Positions 44,311 through 52,331 of a stretch of 60,740 bases of DNA are shown in pieces. The notes beneath the pieces are model-generated. The model had not been told where the DNA came from, ran no database searches, and saw nothing but the letters and a program-made list of their open reading frames with translations. Origin of the DNA: Lachnospiraceae bacterium (GTDB lineage: Bacteria > Bacillota > Clostridia > Lachnospirales > Lachnospiraceae). Both the position numbers and the translations under genes were made by a program. Position 1 is the stretch's first letter; each line of letters begins with the position of its first letter. The stretch is from assembly GCA_015057665.1 (NCBI GenBank), contig SVDY01000010.1, forward strand, positions 14,618-75,357, read 5' to 3'.

Positions 44311-44339
44311 TTGACAAAAAAAATAAAGGTCTTTATAAT
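44311..44339 (+). promoter_or_regulatory. Consensus promoter of corA
   Basis: TTGACA (44311-44316), a 17-bp spacer and TATAAT (44334-44339) form a perfect consensus, with a leader of about 75 nt. Confidence 0.85.
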
Positions 44340-44361
44340 AAAAAATAAGTATGGCTATCTG

Positions 44362-44392
44362 GGGATAACTATGCCTTTTTAGAAGTTATCCC
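44362..44392 (+). promoter_or_regulatory. Leader hairpin before corA
   Basis: GGGATAACT and AGTTATCCC (44362-44370 with 44384-44392) form a perfect 9-bp stem with a 13-nt loop in the predicted 5' UTR. No U-tract follows, so it is not a terminator. It is too small for a known Mg2+ riboswitch (M-box). Confidence 0.6.
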
Positions 44393-44422
44393 TATAAAGC
44401 AGAAGAAAAAGGGGGAATGGCT

Positions 44423-45358
44423 ATGATTCGTATTTTTAGAACTATCGATGATTCCATTCATCAGATCAATGAAGTTTCTGAAGGCTGCTGGGTCGCACTT
44501 ACCGCACCGCAGGCAACAGAATTATTAGAGATTGCCAATGCATATCACATAGATATTGACCATTTACGGGCCCCTCTCGATGAAGAAGAACGTTCCCGTA
44601 TTGAATTTGAAGATGATTATACGCTGATTATTGTGGATATACCAGTGACAGAACAGCGTAAAGGCCAGGAACACTTTATTACGATTCCATGCGGCATTAT
44701 TCTTACGGATGACAAGATCTTTACGGTCTGTCTGGAAGATACTCCGATTTTGTCAGTATTCATGGATGGACGTGTCCGCAATTTCTGGACTTATAAGAAG
44801 ACCCGTTTTATTCTTCAGATTCTTTACCGCAATGCAAGTATGTACCTTCAGTACTTACGTGTCATTGACCGAAAGAGTGATGAGGTCGAGAAGAGACTTC
44901 ATGTGTCACAGCAGAACAAGGAACTGATCCAGATTCTTGAATTAGAGAAATCTCTTGTCTACTTCACCACATCCTTACGTTCTAACGAGATGGTATTGGA
45001 AAAAATGTTAAAATCAGAGAGTGTGAAACGCTATCCGGAAGATGAAGAACTTCTTGAAGATGTTATTATCGAGAATAAACAGGCCATCGAGATGGCCAAT
45101 ATTTACAGTAATATTTTAAGTGAGACAATGAATGGCTATTCATCTGTTATCTCCAATAACCTGAACGTGGTTATGAAGATGCTCTCCATTATTACCATTG
45201 TTATGTCTATTCCGACCATTATCGGCGGCCTCTGGGGTATGAATGTGGGAGGAATTCCTTTTGCAAATCATCCGGAAGGATTTATGATCGTATTGTTTAT
45301 TACCATCGTTGTCACTTTGATTGGCGGCATTATCCTTGGCAAATCTAATTTATTCTGA
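44423..45358 (+). CDS. corA: CorA-family magnesium/divalent cation channel
   Basis: Seen: about 311 aa with a long acidic cytoplasmic N-terminal domain, a coiled stalk helix, then two C-terminal membrane helices. The signature GGLWGMNVGG (GMN about 274-276) ends the first helix and the C-terminus is basic. The ATG at 44423 is 7 nt after AAGGGGG; an in-frame ATG at 44417 is too close. Mg2+ uptake is the family function; some clostridial members may carry other divalents. It is followed 20 bp later by the rhomboid-like gene. Confidence 0.93.
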   Translation: MIRIFRTIDDSIHQINEVSEGCWVALTAPQATELLEIANAYHIDIDHLRAPLDEEERSRIEFEDDYTLIIVDIPVTEQRKGQEHFITIPCGIILTDDKIFTVCLEDTPILSVFMDGRVRNFWTYKKTRFILQILYRNASMYLQYLRVIDRKSDEVEKRLHVSQQNKELIQILELEKSLVYFTTSLRSNEMVLEKMLKSESVKRYPEDEELLEDVIIENKQAIEMANIYSNILSETMNGYSSVISNNLNVVMKMLSIITIVMSIPTIIGGLWGMNVGGIPFANHPEGFMIVLFITIVVTLIGGIILGKSNLF

Positions 45359-45378
45359 CATAAGAAAGAAGGCACAGT

Positions 45379-46230
45379 ATGAACTTTTTAGATAAACTGG
45401 AACGAAAGTTTGGACATCTGGCAATCCGCGGACTGTCCAAATATCTTATTGTATTTTATATTGTAGGGGCGGTCTTAAGTGTTTCCGTCCGATTCACGGA
45501 ATTTGATTTTTATGGAAGCTTTCTTGCGCTGAATCCATATATGGTTATGAGAGGGCAGGTGTGGCGTCTCATTACCTTTTTGATGGCAACTCCTACAACC
45601 AGTTTGATATTTTTACTTCTGGTTCTTCTCTGTTACTATAATATATGCAGGGAACTGGAATATATCTGGGGAGATTTCAAATTCAATCTCTACATTTTTA
45701 CAGGTGTTTTAGGCACGATTGCCGCTTCCTTTATTTTATATTTTGTGACAAAGTGGCCATATATTTATATGGATACTTTCTATATTAATTTATCCCTGAT
45801 GCTTGCCTATATTGCAAGTTTTCCGGATGCCAGATTTTATTTTTACGGCATTATTCCCATTAAGGCAAAATGGCTCGGTGTAATTGAAGGCATTTATCTT
45901 GTCCTTAATTTTCTTGCCGGTGATATTGTAGTAAAAGTTGCAATTATTGTGTCAATGATCAATTTCCTTCTGTTTTTTATAGGAACAAGGAAATATCATA
46001 AATATTCTCCGAAACAGGTAAAACGTAAGAACACCTATATCAGAGAAGTGAGAACAAGTAATAACATGACGAGACACAGATGTCATGTGTGCGGACGGTC
46101 AGAACTGGACGATCCGAACCTTGAGTTCAGATACTGTTCCAAATGTGAGGGCAATTACGAATACTGTTCTGATCATCTGTATACTCACACTCATGTAAAA
46201 TCTCTGATTCAGGAATACGGAGAGGAATAA
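45379..46230 (+). CDS. Rhomboid-like membrane protein with C-terminal zinc-ribbon-like tail
   Basis: Seen: 283 aa, about six hydrophobic helices (about 22-205) with the rhomboid-type loop MVMRGQVWRLITFLM after helix 1, then a soluble tail with Cys pairs HRCHVCGRSELDD, YCSKCEGNYEYC and late His (about 233-272), a probable Zn ribbon. Odd: the position where rhomboid proteases have GxSG reads FYINLSLMLAY, with no GxSG and no obvious helix-6 catalytic His. It is therefore probably an inactive rhomboid/derlin-like protein (inferred). It lies between corA and pyk and is likely cotranscribed with both. Confidence 0.78.
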   Translation: MNFLDKLERKFGHLAIRGLSKYLIVFYIVGAVLSVSVRFTEFDFYGSFLALNPYMVMRGQVWRLITFLMATPTTSLIFLLLVLLCYYNICRELEYIWGDFKFNLYIFTGVLGTIAASFILYFVTKWPYIYMDTFYINLSLMLAYIASFPDARFYFYGIIPIKAKWLGVIEGIYLVLNFLAGDIVVKVAIIVSMINFLLFFIGTRKYHKYSPKQVKRKNTYIREVRTSNNMTRHRCHVCGRSELDDPNLEFRYCSKCEGNYEYCSDHLYTHTHVKSLIQEYGEE

Positions 46231-46257
46231 CTAATCAATAACGAAGGGAAAACTACT

Positions 46258-47688
46258 ATGAACAAAAAAACCAAAATCATTTGTACTATGGGACCAAATA
46301 CTGACGACAGAAATCTCATGCTTAAGCTTGCGCAGAACGGCATGGATATTGCACGTTTCAACTTCTCTCACGGAACATATCCGGAGCAGAAAGAACGTAT
46401 GGATCAGTTAAAGAATGTACGTCAGCAGGTAAATAAACCTATCGCTATCTTATTAGATACAAAAGGGCCGGAGATCCGTACCGGTGTATTAAAAGAAAAG
46501 AGTGTTACTTTAGTAGAAGGTCAGACTTTCATTCTCACTGCTGATGAGATTGAAGGCGATAATGAAAGAGTATCTATCACATATCCGGAACTGGTAAATG
46601 ACGTGGTGCCTGGCAATACAATCTTAATTGATGACGGTCTTTTAGGACTTGTTGTTGAAAGAATTGAAGGCAACGACATTGTATGTACGGTTCAGAATGG
46701 TGGAACCCTTTCCAATAGAAAAGGGGTAAATGTTCCTAATGTGAAGATCAATCTTCCGCCAATTACAGAGAAAGATAAAGCAGACATTATCTTTGGTATT
46801 GGACAGGGCATCGACTTTATCGCTGCATCTTTCGTAAGAAATGCAGATGCCATTCATGAAATCCGCAAGATTTTAAAAGATCACGGTGCAGATGAAGAAA
46901 TTCATATTATTGCCAAGATTGAAAATCAGGAAGGCGTAGACAATATCGATTCTATCTTAGAAGCGGCCGATGGAATTATGGTTGCCAGAGGTGACTTAGG
47001 CGTTGAGATTCCGGAAGAAGAAGTGCCATACGTTCAGAAAATGCTCATTCAGAAATGTAACGATGCCTTCAAACCGGTTATCACTGCGACACAGATGTTA
47101 GATTCCATGATTCGTAATCCTCGTGCCACAAGAGCGGAAGTAACAGATATTGCAAATGCTATCTATGACGGAACCGATGCTATTATGTTATCCGGTGAAA
47201 CCGCAATGGGTAAATATCCGTTAGAAGCATTAAATACAATGGTGAACATTGCCAAGTTTACAGAAAGCAAGATGGATTATGACAGAATGCTTGAATTAAA
47301 GAGAGGATACAGAAACCGTGGTATCTCTACTGCAGTAGCTTATGCAGCAGTTGCCACAGCACGTAACTTAGATGCCACAGCACTGATTGTATCTTCCGCC
47401 ATTGGATTTTCTGCAAAGATGCTGTCTAAGTTTAAACCAAAAGCAGGTATTATTGCAATCACACCATATGAAAGAACTCAGAGAAGAATGCAGATCTACT
47501 GGGGCGTAACATCCTATCTCACTCCTTCCGATGCTACTTTTGATGAGGTATTTGAACAGGGGAAAAAGATTGCATTGGAAAAAGGCATCTCCCAATCCGG
47601 TGATGCAGTGATTCTCGCATCTGGTTCTCCAAACGGACTTGTAAAAGGTGCGAACACCAACTTAATTAAGGTTGACAGATTGAAATAA
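46258..47688 (+). CDS. pyk: Pyruvate kinase
   Basis: The last step of glycolysis. Seen: 476 aa, N-terminal KTKIICTMGPNTDD, LDTKGPEIRTG, catalytic IHIIAKIENQEGVDN (Lys) with IMVARGDLGVEIP, and the motif DSMIRNPRATRAEVTD plus GTDAIMLSGETAMGKYP. The length fits the form without the extra C-terminal PEP-utiliser-like domain found in many Firmicutes. It is followed by a small gene and the ytfI-ytfJ pair. Confidence 0.96.
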   Translation: MNKKTKIICTMGPNTDDRNLMLKLAQNGMDIARFNFSHGTYPEQKERMDQLKNVRQQVNKPIAILLDTKGPEIRTGVLKEKSVTLVEGQTFILTADEIEGDNERVSITYPELVNDVVPGNTILIDDGLLGLVVERIEGNDIVCTVQNGGTLSNRKGVNVPNVKINLPPITEKDKADIIFGIGQGIDFIAASFVRNADAIHEIRKILKDHGADEEIHIIAKIENQEGVDNIDSILEAADGIMVARGDLGVEIPEEEVPYVQKMLIQKCNDAFKPVITATQMLDSMIRNPRATRAEVTDIANAIYDGTDAIMLSGETAMGKYPLEALNTMVNIAKFTESKMDYDRMLELKRGYRNRGISTAVAYAAVATARNLDATALIVSSAIGFSAKMLSKFKPKAGIIAITPYERTQRRMQIYWGVTSYLTPSDATFDEVFEQGKKIALEKGISQSGDAVILASGSPNGLVKGANTNLIKVDRLK

Positions 47689-47711
47689 TAATTGATAAAG
47701 TGGGTGATAAC

Positions 47712-48047
47712 ATGGTCTTGTCTCCGGGCGTATTAATGACGGAGAATATCAGGGAAAGACAAACAGAAGTCTTTGAAGCAATTCAGAATGGAAGAAGGTG
47801 TGATTATGTGTATTGCATAACCATGCCTTCTTATGAAAAAAATCTTCTTGATATTCATCCTTACAGGGAAATTTATAAAAGAAAAGAATATGACAGACCA
47901 TTTGTTATCCTGGGACTTTCTGAGAACAGGAGAGGTGCTGTCGCCATAGTCACAGAGATGGCAGCTACAGTGGCTTCATCCATGGAAAGACCGGAAGATT
48001 TCAGAGACAGTTTTATCAAATTCAGGGACAGTCTGATGGAGGAATAG
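47712..48047 (+). CDS. Uncharacterised small protein
   Basis: Seen: 111 aa from the ATG at 47712 (MVLSPGVLMTENIRERQ), with GTGGGTGAT upstream serving as ribosome site; a GTG at 47700 lies within that site. The sequence is soluble, mixed alpha/beta, with the motifs CDYVYCITMPSYEKN, FVILGLSENRRGAV and a C-terminal RDSFIKFRDSLMEE. No family recognised. It lies between pyk and the DUF2953 gene, 1 bp from the latter, so it may belong with the sporulation pair ytfI-ytfJ. Confidence 0.7.
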   Translation: MVLSPGVLMTENIRERQTEVFEAIQNGRRCDYVYCITMPSYEKNLLDIHPYREIYKRKEYDRPFVILGLSENRRGAVAIVTEMAATVASSMERPEDFRDSFIKFRDSLMEE

Positions 48048-48048
48048 C

Positions 48049-49092
48049 ATGTTAAATATACTATTGGGTATATTAAAAATAATCGGGATTCTTCTTGCAG
48101 TGATTCTTTCCCTGATCCTGATTTTTATTCTGATCGTCCTTTTTGGACCAATCGGTTATAAAGCATCCGGCACATACCGGGAGGAAAAGAAAGGATCGGC
48201 AGCTATAAGCTGGCTTGGATTTGTCCTCCGGGCAAAGGCGGATTATAAAAAAGATAATAATAAAGATGATAATAAAGAAGCAGGTCTGCTCTGGACTGTC
48301 AGGCTGTTTGGAATTCTTGTTGCGTCTAATGAGGAAAGATTTCTTCTAAAAAAAGAAGAAAAAAGACGAATGCAGGAAGAAAAAAGGCGGGTTAAAGAAG
48401 AAAGACAGAATAGCGAAGAAAGACAGATCAACGACGAGAAAGAATTTCAAAGTTCCGGTTTAGAGAAAGGTCAGCCGGCTAAAACGCAAGTTACAGAAGC
48501 AGTCGCAGATAATGGGAAAGATACTGACAGAAATTCTGCTCCCCAAGTTCCTGAGAAAACAGAGAATCAGGAAGTGAAAGGGAAAGAAGATAAAGTATCA
48601 AAAGTCAAAATTAAATTAAATCATTTGATGCAGAAAATAAAATCCATTCCTGACAGAATAAAAAGTTTTATAACAGGATTAAAGACCAAGATCGAATCCA
48701 TAAAGGAAAAGATGAGAAGAATTCTGGAAATCAAGGAATTCTTTCTTGGCGAGCAGAACAGAGAAGGTTATCTTCATGTGCTCCGGAATTTGAAAAAGAT
48801 GATTCTTCATATGCTTCCCCGGAAACTGAAGGGAACCATAGAATTCGGTGTGGAGGATCCATATATTATGGGTCAGATTCTCACTGTTCTTGGTATTTTC
48901 TATCCGGTATATCAGGATAAATTTACGGTTCTTCCGGATTTTGAAAATCCGGGATTTGCAGGGGAGGTTTCGCTGAAAGGAAGAATCATTCCGGGATATT
49001 TGATTCTTAGACTTCTCATTGCAATCTGTAACCGGGAAGTAATCAGAATCATAAAAGAAGGCCGAGTATTAATAGGAGGAAATAAATCATGA
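48049..49092 (+). CDS. ytfI: DUF2953 protein (YtfI-like)
   Basis: Seen: 347 aa. An N-terminal hydrophobic anchor (about 2-35); a membrane-proximal domain; a long K/E/Q-rich, low-complexity linker (about 100-220); then the DUF2953 core (KGTIEFGVEDPYIMGQILTVLGIFYPVY, about 263-290) and LKGRIIPGYLIL near the end. Known: in B. subtilis ytfI lies directly before ytfJ (gerW). The overlap with the next start (ATGA) supports the pair. It probably acts in spore formation or germination; its biochemical role is unknown. Confidence 0.85.
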   Translation: MLNILLGILKIIGILLAVILSLILIFILIVLFGPIGYKASGTYREEKKGSAAISWLGFVLRAKADYKKDNNKDDNKEAGLLWTVRLFGILVASNEERFLLKKEEKRRMQEEKRRVKEERQNSEERQINDEKEFQSSGLEKGQPAKTQVTEAVADNGKDTDRNSAPQVPEKTENQEVKGKEDKVSKVKIKLNHLMQKIKSIPDRIKSFITGLKTKIESIKEKMRRILEIKEFFLGEQNREGYLHVLRNLKKMILHMLPRKLKGTIEFGVEDPYIMGQILTVLGIFYPVYQDKFTVLPDFENPGFAGEVSLKGRIIPGYLILRLLIAICNREVIRIIKEGRVLIGGNKS

Positions 49093-49490
49093 ACTCAAAA
49101 AACGATGTGAACACAACCGTAGGTGCATTATTAAAAGGTATGGACAGTTTTATTACAACAAAGACCGTAGTAGGAGATCCACAGCAGGTAGGTGATACAA
49201 TCATTCTTCCTCTTATTGATGCATCTTTTGGCGTAGGTGCAGGTGCATTCTGCGATGATAAGAAAAACAATGGTGCCGGAGGTATGAGCGGTAAGATCAG
49301 CCCAAGTGCCGTACTTGTAATCCGCAATGGAGAGACAAAGCTTGTAAATGTAAAGAATCAGGACAGTGTAACAAAGATTCTTGATATGGTTCCTGGTTTT
49401 GTAGACAAGTTCAGCAATAAAGTTTCTGCCAAAGCCGGAAAGAATTCTTCCCCTGTAGAAGCGGCTGAGACAGCAACAGAAGAAATTTAA
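49089..49490 (+). CDS. gerW: Spore protein GerW / YtfJ
   Basis: Seen: 133 aa with the family core VVGDPQQVGDTIILPLIDASFGVGAG (about 28-53), GGMSGKISPSAVLVI and MVPGFVDKFSNK. In B. subtilis the protein is made in the forespore and is needed for normal germination. It overlaps the DUF2953 gene by 4 bp. Start ATG with GGAGGAAA upstream. Confidence 0.92.
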   Translation: MNSKNDVNTTVGALLKGMDSFITTKTVVGDPQQVGDTIILPLIDASFGVGAGAFCDDKKNNGAGGMSGKISPSAVLVIRNGETKLVNVKNQDSVTKILDMVPGFVDKFSNKVSAKAGKNSSPVEAAETATEEI

Positions 49491-49498
49491 AAAAAAGC

Positions 49499-49527
49499 TT
49501 GCTTTTTAAAAAACTATCTGGTATTAT
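49499..49527 (+). promoter_or_regulatory. Promoter of rpmB
   Basis: TTGCTT (49499-49504), a 17-bp spacer and TATTAT (49522-49527). A strong CGAGGAGGT ribosome site precedes the rpmB ATG. Confidence 0.65.
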
Positions 49528-49581
49528 ATCTATTGTTGTAGGTCTATCAAAGACTAAGTTTGTTTTCGAGGAGGTGCTATC

Positions 49582-49767
49582 ATGGCAAGATGTGCAATCT
49601 GTGACAGAGCTGCTCATTTCGGTAATGCAGTAAGTCATTCCCATAGAAGATCCAATAAAATGTGGAAATCCAACATCAAATCCGTTAGATGCAAAGTGAA
49701 TGGCGGAACAAAGAAAATGTACGTTTGTACTTCCTGTTTAAAATCAGGTAAAGTAGAACGCGCTTAA
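49582..49767 (+). CDS. rpmB: Ribosomal protein bL28
   Basis: A large-subunit ribosomal protein. Seen: 61 aa, MARCAICDRAAHFGNAVSHSH then RRSNKMWKSNIKSV and MYVCTSCLKSGKVERA; two Cys pairs (CAIC and CTSC) indicate the zinc-binding (C+) form. GAGGAGGTG precedes the ATG. It lies upstream of asp23-fakA-recG as in many Firmicutes. Confidence 0.97.
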   Translation: MARCAICDRAAHFGNAVSHSHRRSNKMWKSNIKSVRCKVNGGTKKMYVCTSCLKSGKVERA

Positions 49768-49776
49768 TAATGAAAA

Positions 49777-49811
49777 AGAGAGGGGCTTATATTTGTCCCT
49801 CTTATTTTTTT
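49777..49811. terminator. Terminator of rpmB, shared with the small minus-strand gene
   Basis: AGAGGG and CCCTCT (49779-49784 with 49797-49802) enclose a 12-nt loop; the plus strand continues TTATTTTTTT and the minus strand CTCTTTTTC, so it can serve both directions. Confidence 0.75.
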
Positions 49812-49947
49812 ACCTGAAAAACAGACAATAAGAAAAGAAGAATCCTAAAAATATACAAAAAAAGTGAACCATATCATTGGTGCATATCTGACAAAAACAG
49901 ATGCCTAAGACAAAGAAGAACAGGGCAAAACCACACAACCGTTTCAT
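49810..49947 (-). CDS. Small hydrophobic membrane protein (45 aa)
   Basis: Seen on the minus strand: ATG at 49947, AAAGGAAC 7 nt upstream, and 45 codons ending at the rpmB terminator. The product starts MKRLCGFALFFFVLGICF and has two hydrophobic segments (about 5-19 and 27-43) around a short polar turn, with five Cys. Short MKRxxGFALFxxxxG membrane proteins of this size recur in Clostridia as I recall, with no known role. The small size makes the call moderate. Confidence 0.6.
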   Translation of the reverse strand: MKRLCGFALFFFVLGICFCQICTNDMVHFFCIFLGFFFSYCLFFR

Positions 49948-50062
49948 TTTTAAGTTCCTTTTTCTTTCTATTGTTTAGTTTATGTTGCATAATTTTTTTA
50001 TGTTCCTGAAAAAGAACATAAAAATAAGGTGATTTTCTTAGAAGATTGTGGTAAAATACTTA

Positions 50063-50100
50063 AGAATCTATGTCAACCAATGATGTTAGTCATAGATTCT
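50063..50100 (+). promoter_or_regulatory. 5' hairpin of the asp23-fakA transcript
   Basis: AGAATCTATG and CATAGATTCT (50063-50072 with 50091-50100) are perfect arms around an 18-nt loop with AAC/GTT pairing. A -10-like TAAAAT at 50053-50058 places the start point at about the first base of the stem, so it may protect the 5' end or act as an operator. Confidence 0.5.
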
Positions 50101-50155
50101 GACAGGATGATAGATAACAGAATTCATAATAAATTGTTTCGTTGGGAGGAAAACC

Positions 50156-50512
50156 ATGAAAGGATATTTAACCACCGCACACGGTGATATCGTAATTGAA
50201 AATGAAGTAATTGCAAAATATGCAGGTATTACTGCAATCGAGAACTTTGGTATTGTTGGAATGGCTTCTGTTAATATGAAAGAAGGCATTGTTAACTTAT
50301 TAAAGAGAGACAATGTGAGCAAAGGTGTTAATGTAAGTGTGGAAGACAATCATATTACAATTGAATTCCATATTATTGTTGCTTACGGTGTAAGCATTGC
50401 AGCAGTAACAGAGAACTTAATCAGCAATGTCAGATATAAAGTAGAGCAGTTCACAGGCATGAAGGTAGATAACATCTGCGTTTATGTTGAAGGCGTTAAA
50501 AATCTTGACTAA
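50156..50512 (+). CDS. Asp23/Gls24 family protein (YloU-like)
   Basis: Seen: 118 aa with GDIVIENEVIAKYAGITAIENFGIVGMASV (about 10-39) and a C-terminal VEQFTGMKVDNICVYVEGV, the Asp23 domain. GGGAGGAA precedes the ATG. The yloU-yloV (fakA)-recG order is the standard Firmicutes one. It is the second Asp23 paralogue in the window (the other is 7430-7816) and only moderately similar to it. Confidence 0.9.
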   Translation: MKGYLTTAHGDIVIENEVIAKYAGITAIENFGIVGMASVNMKEGIVNLLKRDNVSKGVNVSVEDNHITIEFHIIVAYGVSIAAVTENLISNVRYKVEQFTGMKVDNICVYVEGVKNLD

Positions 50513-50532
50513 GATTACAGGGGGATTTATTC

Positions 50533-52209
50533 GTGAATAATCAGATTATGGATAGAGCAATGCTTCGCAAGTTGTTTCTGGCTGGTGCCAGCAGACTGGA
50601 AGCAAAGAAAGAATATGTTGATGAATTGAATGTATTCCCGGTACCAGACGGGGATACAGGAACTAACATGTCTATGACAATTATGGCAGCAGCCAGAGAA
50701 GTAAACTCTCTCTCTGATAACTGCGCTATGAAAGATCTTTGTAAAGCAATTTCCGGCGGCTCCTTAAGAGGAGCGAGAGGTAACTCCGGTGTTATCCTTT
50801 CCCAGCTTCTTCGTGGTTTTACAAGAGAAATCATGGAAAAAGATGAACTTACCACAGACGATTTACAGAGAGCATGCCAGAAAGCAGTAGAGACAGCTTA
50901 CAAAGCAGTAATGAAACCAAAGGAAGGAACAATCTTAACTGTTGCCAAAGGAATGGCTGACAAAGCTGCCCTCATAGCAAAGAAAGAAAAAGATGTTCTT
51001 AAGTTTATGCAGGCAGTGATTGAAGAAGGATATGCCGTATTAGATAAAACACCGGATATGCTTCCTGTATTAAAAGAAGCGGGTGTTGTTGACTCCGGCG
51101 GACAGGGTCTTATGGAAGTTCTCTCCGGTGCTCTTGATTCCTACATGGGCAAAGAAGTAGAAATCACAGTTCCTAAGGTAGAGAAAAGAGAACCTGCTGC
51201 ACAGCAGAAATCATTAGAACCTGTAGATATTAAATTCGGATACTGTACAGAGTTCATTATCATGGCAGAAACTGAATTCTCCGATGATGATGAAGTGGAT
51301 TTCAAAGGCTTCTTAAATTCCATTGGTGATTCTATTGTAGTAGTAGCCATGGACGAAGTGATCAAAGTTCATGTACACACCAATCATCCGGGACTTGCAA
51401 TTGAAAAAGCCCTTACATTCGGTGCGCTTACCAACCTTAAGATTGACAACATGAGAGAAGAGCATGAAGAACGTCTTATTAAAGATGCTTCTAAGATAGC
51501 AGAAGCAAAGAAAGCAGAAGAGAAAGCTTTAAAGAAAGCCGAACCTGCCAAAGAGATGGGATTTATTTCCGTATCCATCGGTGAAGGTGTGAATGAAGTC
51601 TTCAAAGGTCTTGGTGTTGACTACTTAATCGAAGGCGGTCAGACAATGAATCCAAGCACAGAAGATATGTTAGAGGCGATCGATCAGGTAAATGCAAAGA
51701 CAATCTTCATTCTTCCAAACAACAAGAACATCGTTATGGCAGCAAATCAGGCAAGAGATTTGACAGAAGATAAAAATATCATCGTAATTCCAACAAAGAC
51801 AATTCCACAGGGTGTTTCTGCTATGATTGCATTTATGGCTGACAACACACCGGAAGAAAACGAAGAAAATATGTTGGAAGCAATCTCCCTTGTAAAAACC
51901 GGACAGGTAACATATGCTGTACGAGATACTTCTATTGACGGCAAAGAGATTCATATCGGTGATATGATGGGTATTGGTGATTCAGGAATTCTTTCTGTAA
52001 ACAAAGACTTGGAAACTACATTATTCGAGATGATGGATCAGTTAGTAGATGAAGACAGTGAGATGATCTCTATCTACTATGGTTCTGATGTGGAAGAAGA
52101 GAAGGCAGAAGAAATTGCTGAGAAGATGGAAGAGAAGTATCCTGATTGTGATGTGGAACTTCAGTATGGCGGACAGCCAATCTACTATTACATTGTATCT
52201 GTAGAATAA
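50533..52209 (+). CDS. fakA: DAK2-domain fatty acid kinase subunit (FakA/YloV)
   Basis: Family: the ATP-binding subunit of fatty acid kinase, which phosphorylates exogenous fatty acids presented by FakB (DegV) proteins for phospholipid synthesis. Seen: 558 aa; the DAK2 kinase domain (about 1-200) has DELNVFPVPDGDTGTNMSMT, SLRGARGNSGVILSQLLRG and VVDSGGQGLMEVLSG; a middle domain and a DegV-like C-terminal part follow (KTIFILPNNKNIVMAANQA, then IPTKTIPQGVSAM). GTG start at 50533 with AGGGGGA upstream. No fakB is in the window. Confidence 0.93.
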   Translation: MNNQIMDRAMLRKLFLAGASRLEAKKEYVDELNVFPVPDGDTGTNMSMTIMAAAREVNSLSDNCAMKDLCKAISGGSLRGARGNSGVILSQLLRGFTREIMEKDELTTDDLQRACQKAVETAYKAVMKPKEGTILTVAKGMADKAALIAKKEKDVLKFMQAVIEEGYAVLDKTPDMLPVLKEAGVVDSGGQGLMEVLSGALDSYMGKEVEITVPKVEKREPAAQQKSLEPVDIKFGYCTEFIIMAETEFSDDDEVDFKGFLNSIGDSIVVVAMDEVIKVHVHTNHPGLAIEKALTFGALTNLKIDNMREEHEERLIKDASKIAEAKKAEEKALKKAEPAKEMGFISVSIGEGVNEVFKGLGVDYLIEGGQTMNPSTEDMLEAIDQVNAKTIFILPNNKNIVMAANQARDLTEDKNIIVIPTKTIPQGVSAMIAFMADNTPEENEENMLEAISLVKTGQVTYAVRDTSIDGKEIHIGDMMGIGDSGILSVNKDLETTLFEMMDQLVDEDSEMISIYYGSDVEEEKAEEIAEKMEEKYPDCDVELQYGGQPIYYYIVSVE

Positions 52210-52231
52210 TTTAATTAAGATAATACGAGGG

Positions 52232-52256
52232 GAGGCGGAGTTATCCGCCTCTTTTT
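52232..52256 (+). terminator. Terminator of the asp23-fakA operon
   Basis: GAGGCGGA and TCCGCCTC (52232-52239 with 52244-52251) enclose a GTTA loop and are followed by TTTTT. Repeat copy R3 begins 2 bases later. Confidence 0.92.
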
Positions 52257-52257
52257 G

Positions 52258-52307
52258 TTCTATAGGAAACTTCGTTTCCATAGAAAAAAATGCTCCGCAA
52301 GGATCGC
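52258..52307 (+). repeat. Dispersed palindromic repeat, copy R3
   Basis: A 28-bp palindrome (52258-52285; arms TTCTATAGGAAAC and GTTTCCATAGAA around TTC), then A-rich DNA and the tail ATGCTCCGCAAGGATCGC, identical to the tail of R1. This copy looks closest to a consensus. It is wedged between the fakA terminator and recG. Confidence 0.92.
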
Positions 52308-52331
52308 TTTTAATTACAGGAGGAGACACAG

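Noticed and set aside
49801..50155. Plus-strand gene in the 355-bp gap after rpmB
   Set aside because: No plus-strand frame with a ribosome site exists; only the small minus-strand gene and the asp23 leader signals can be supported.
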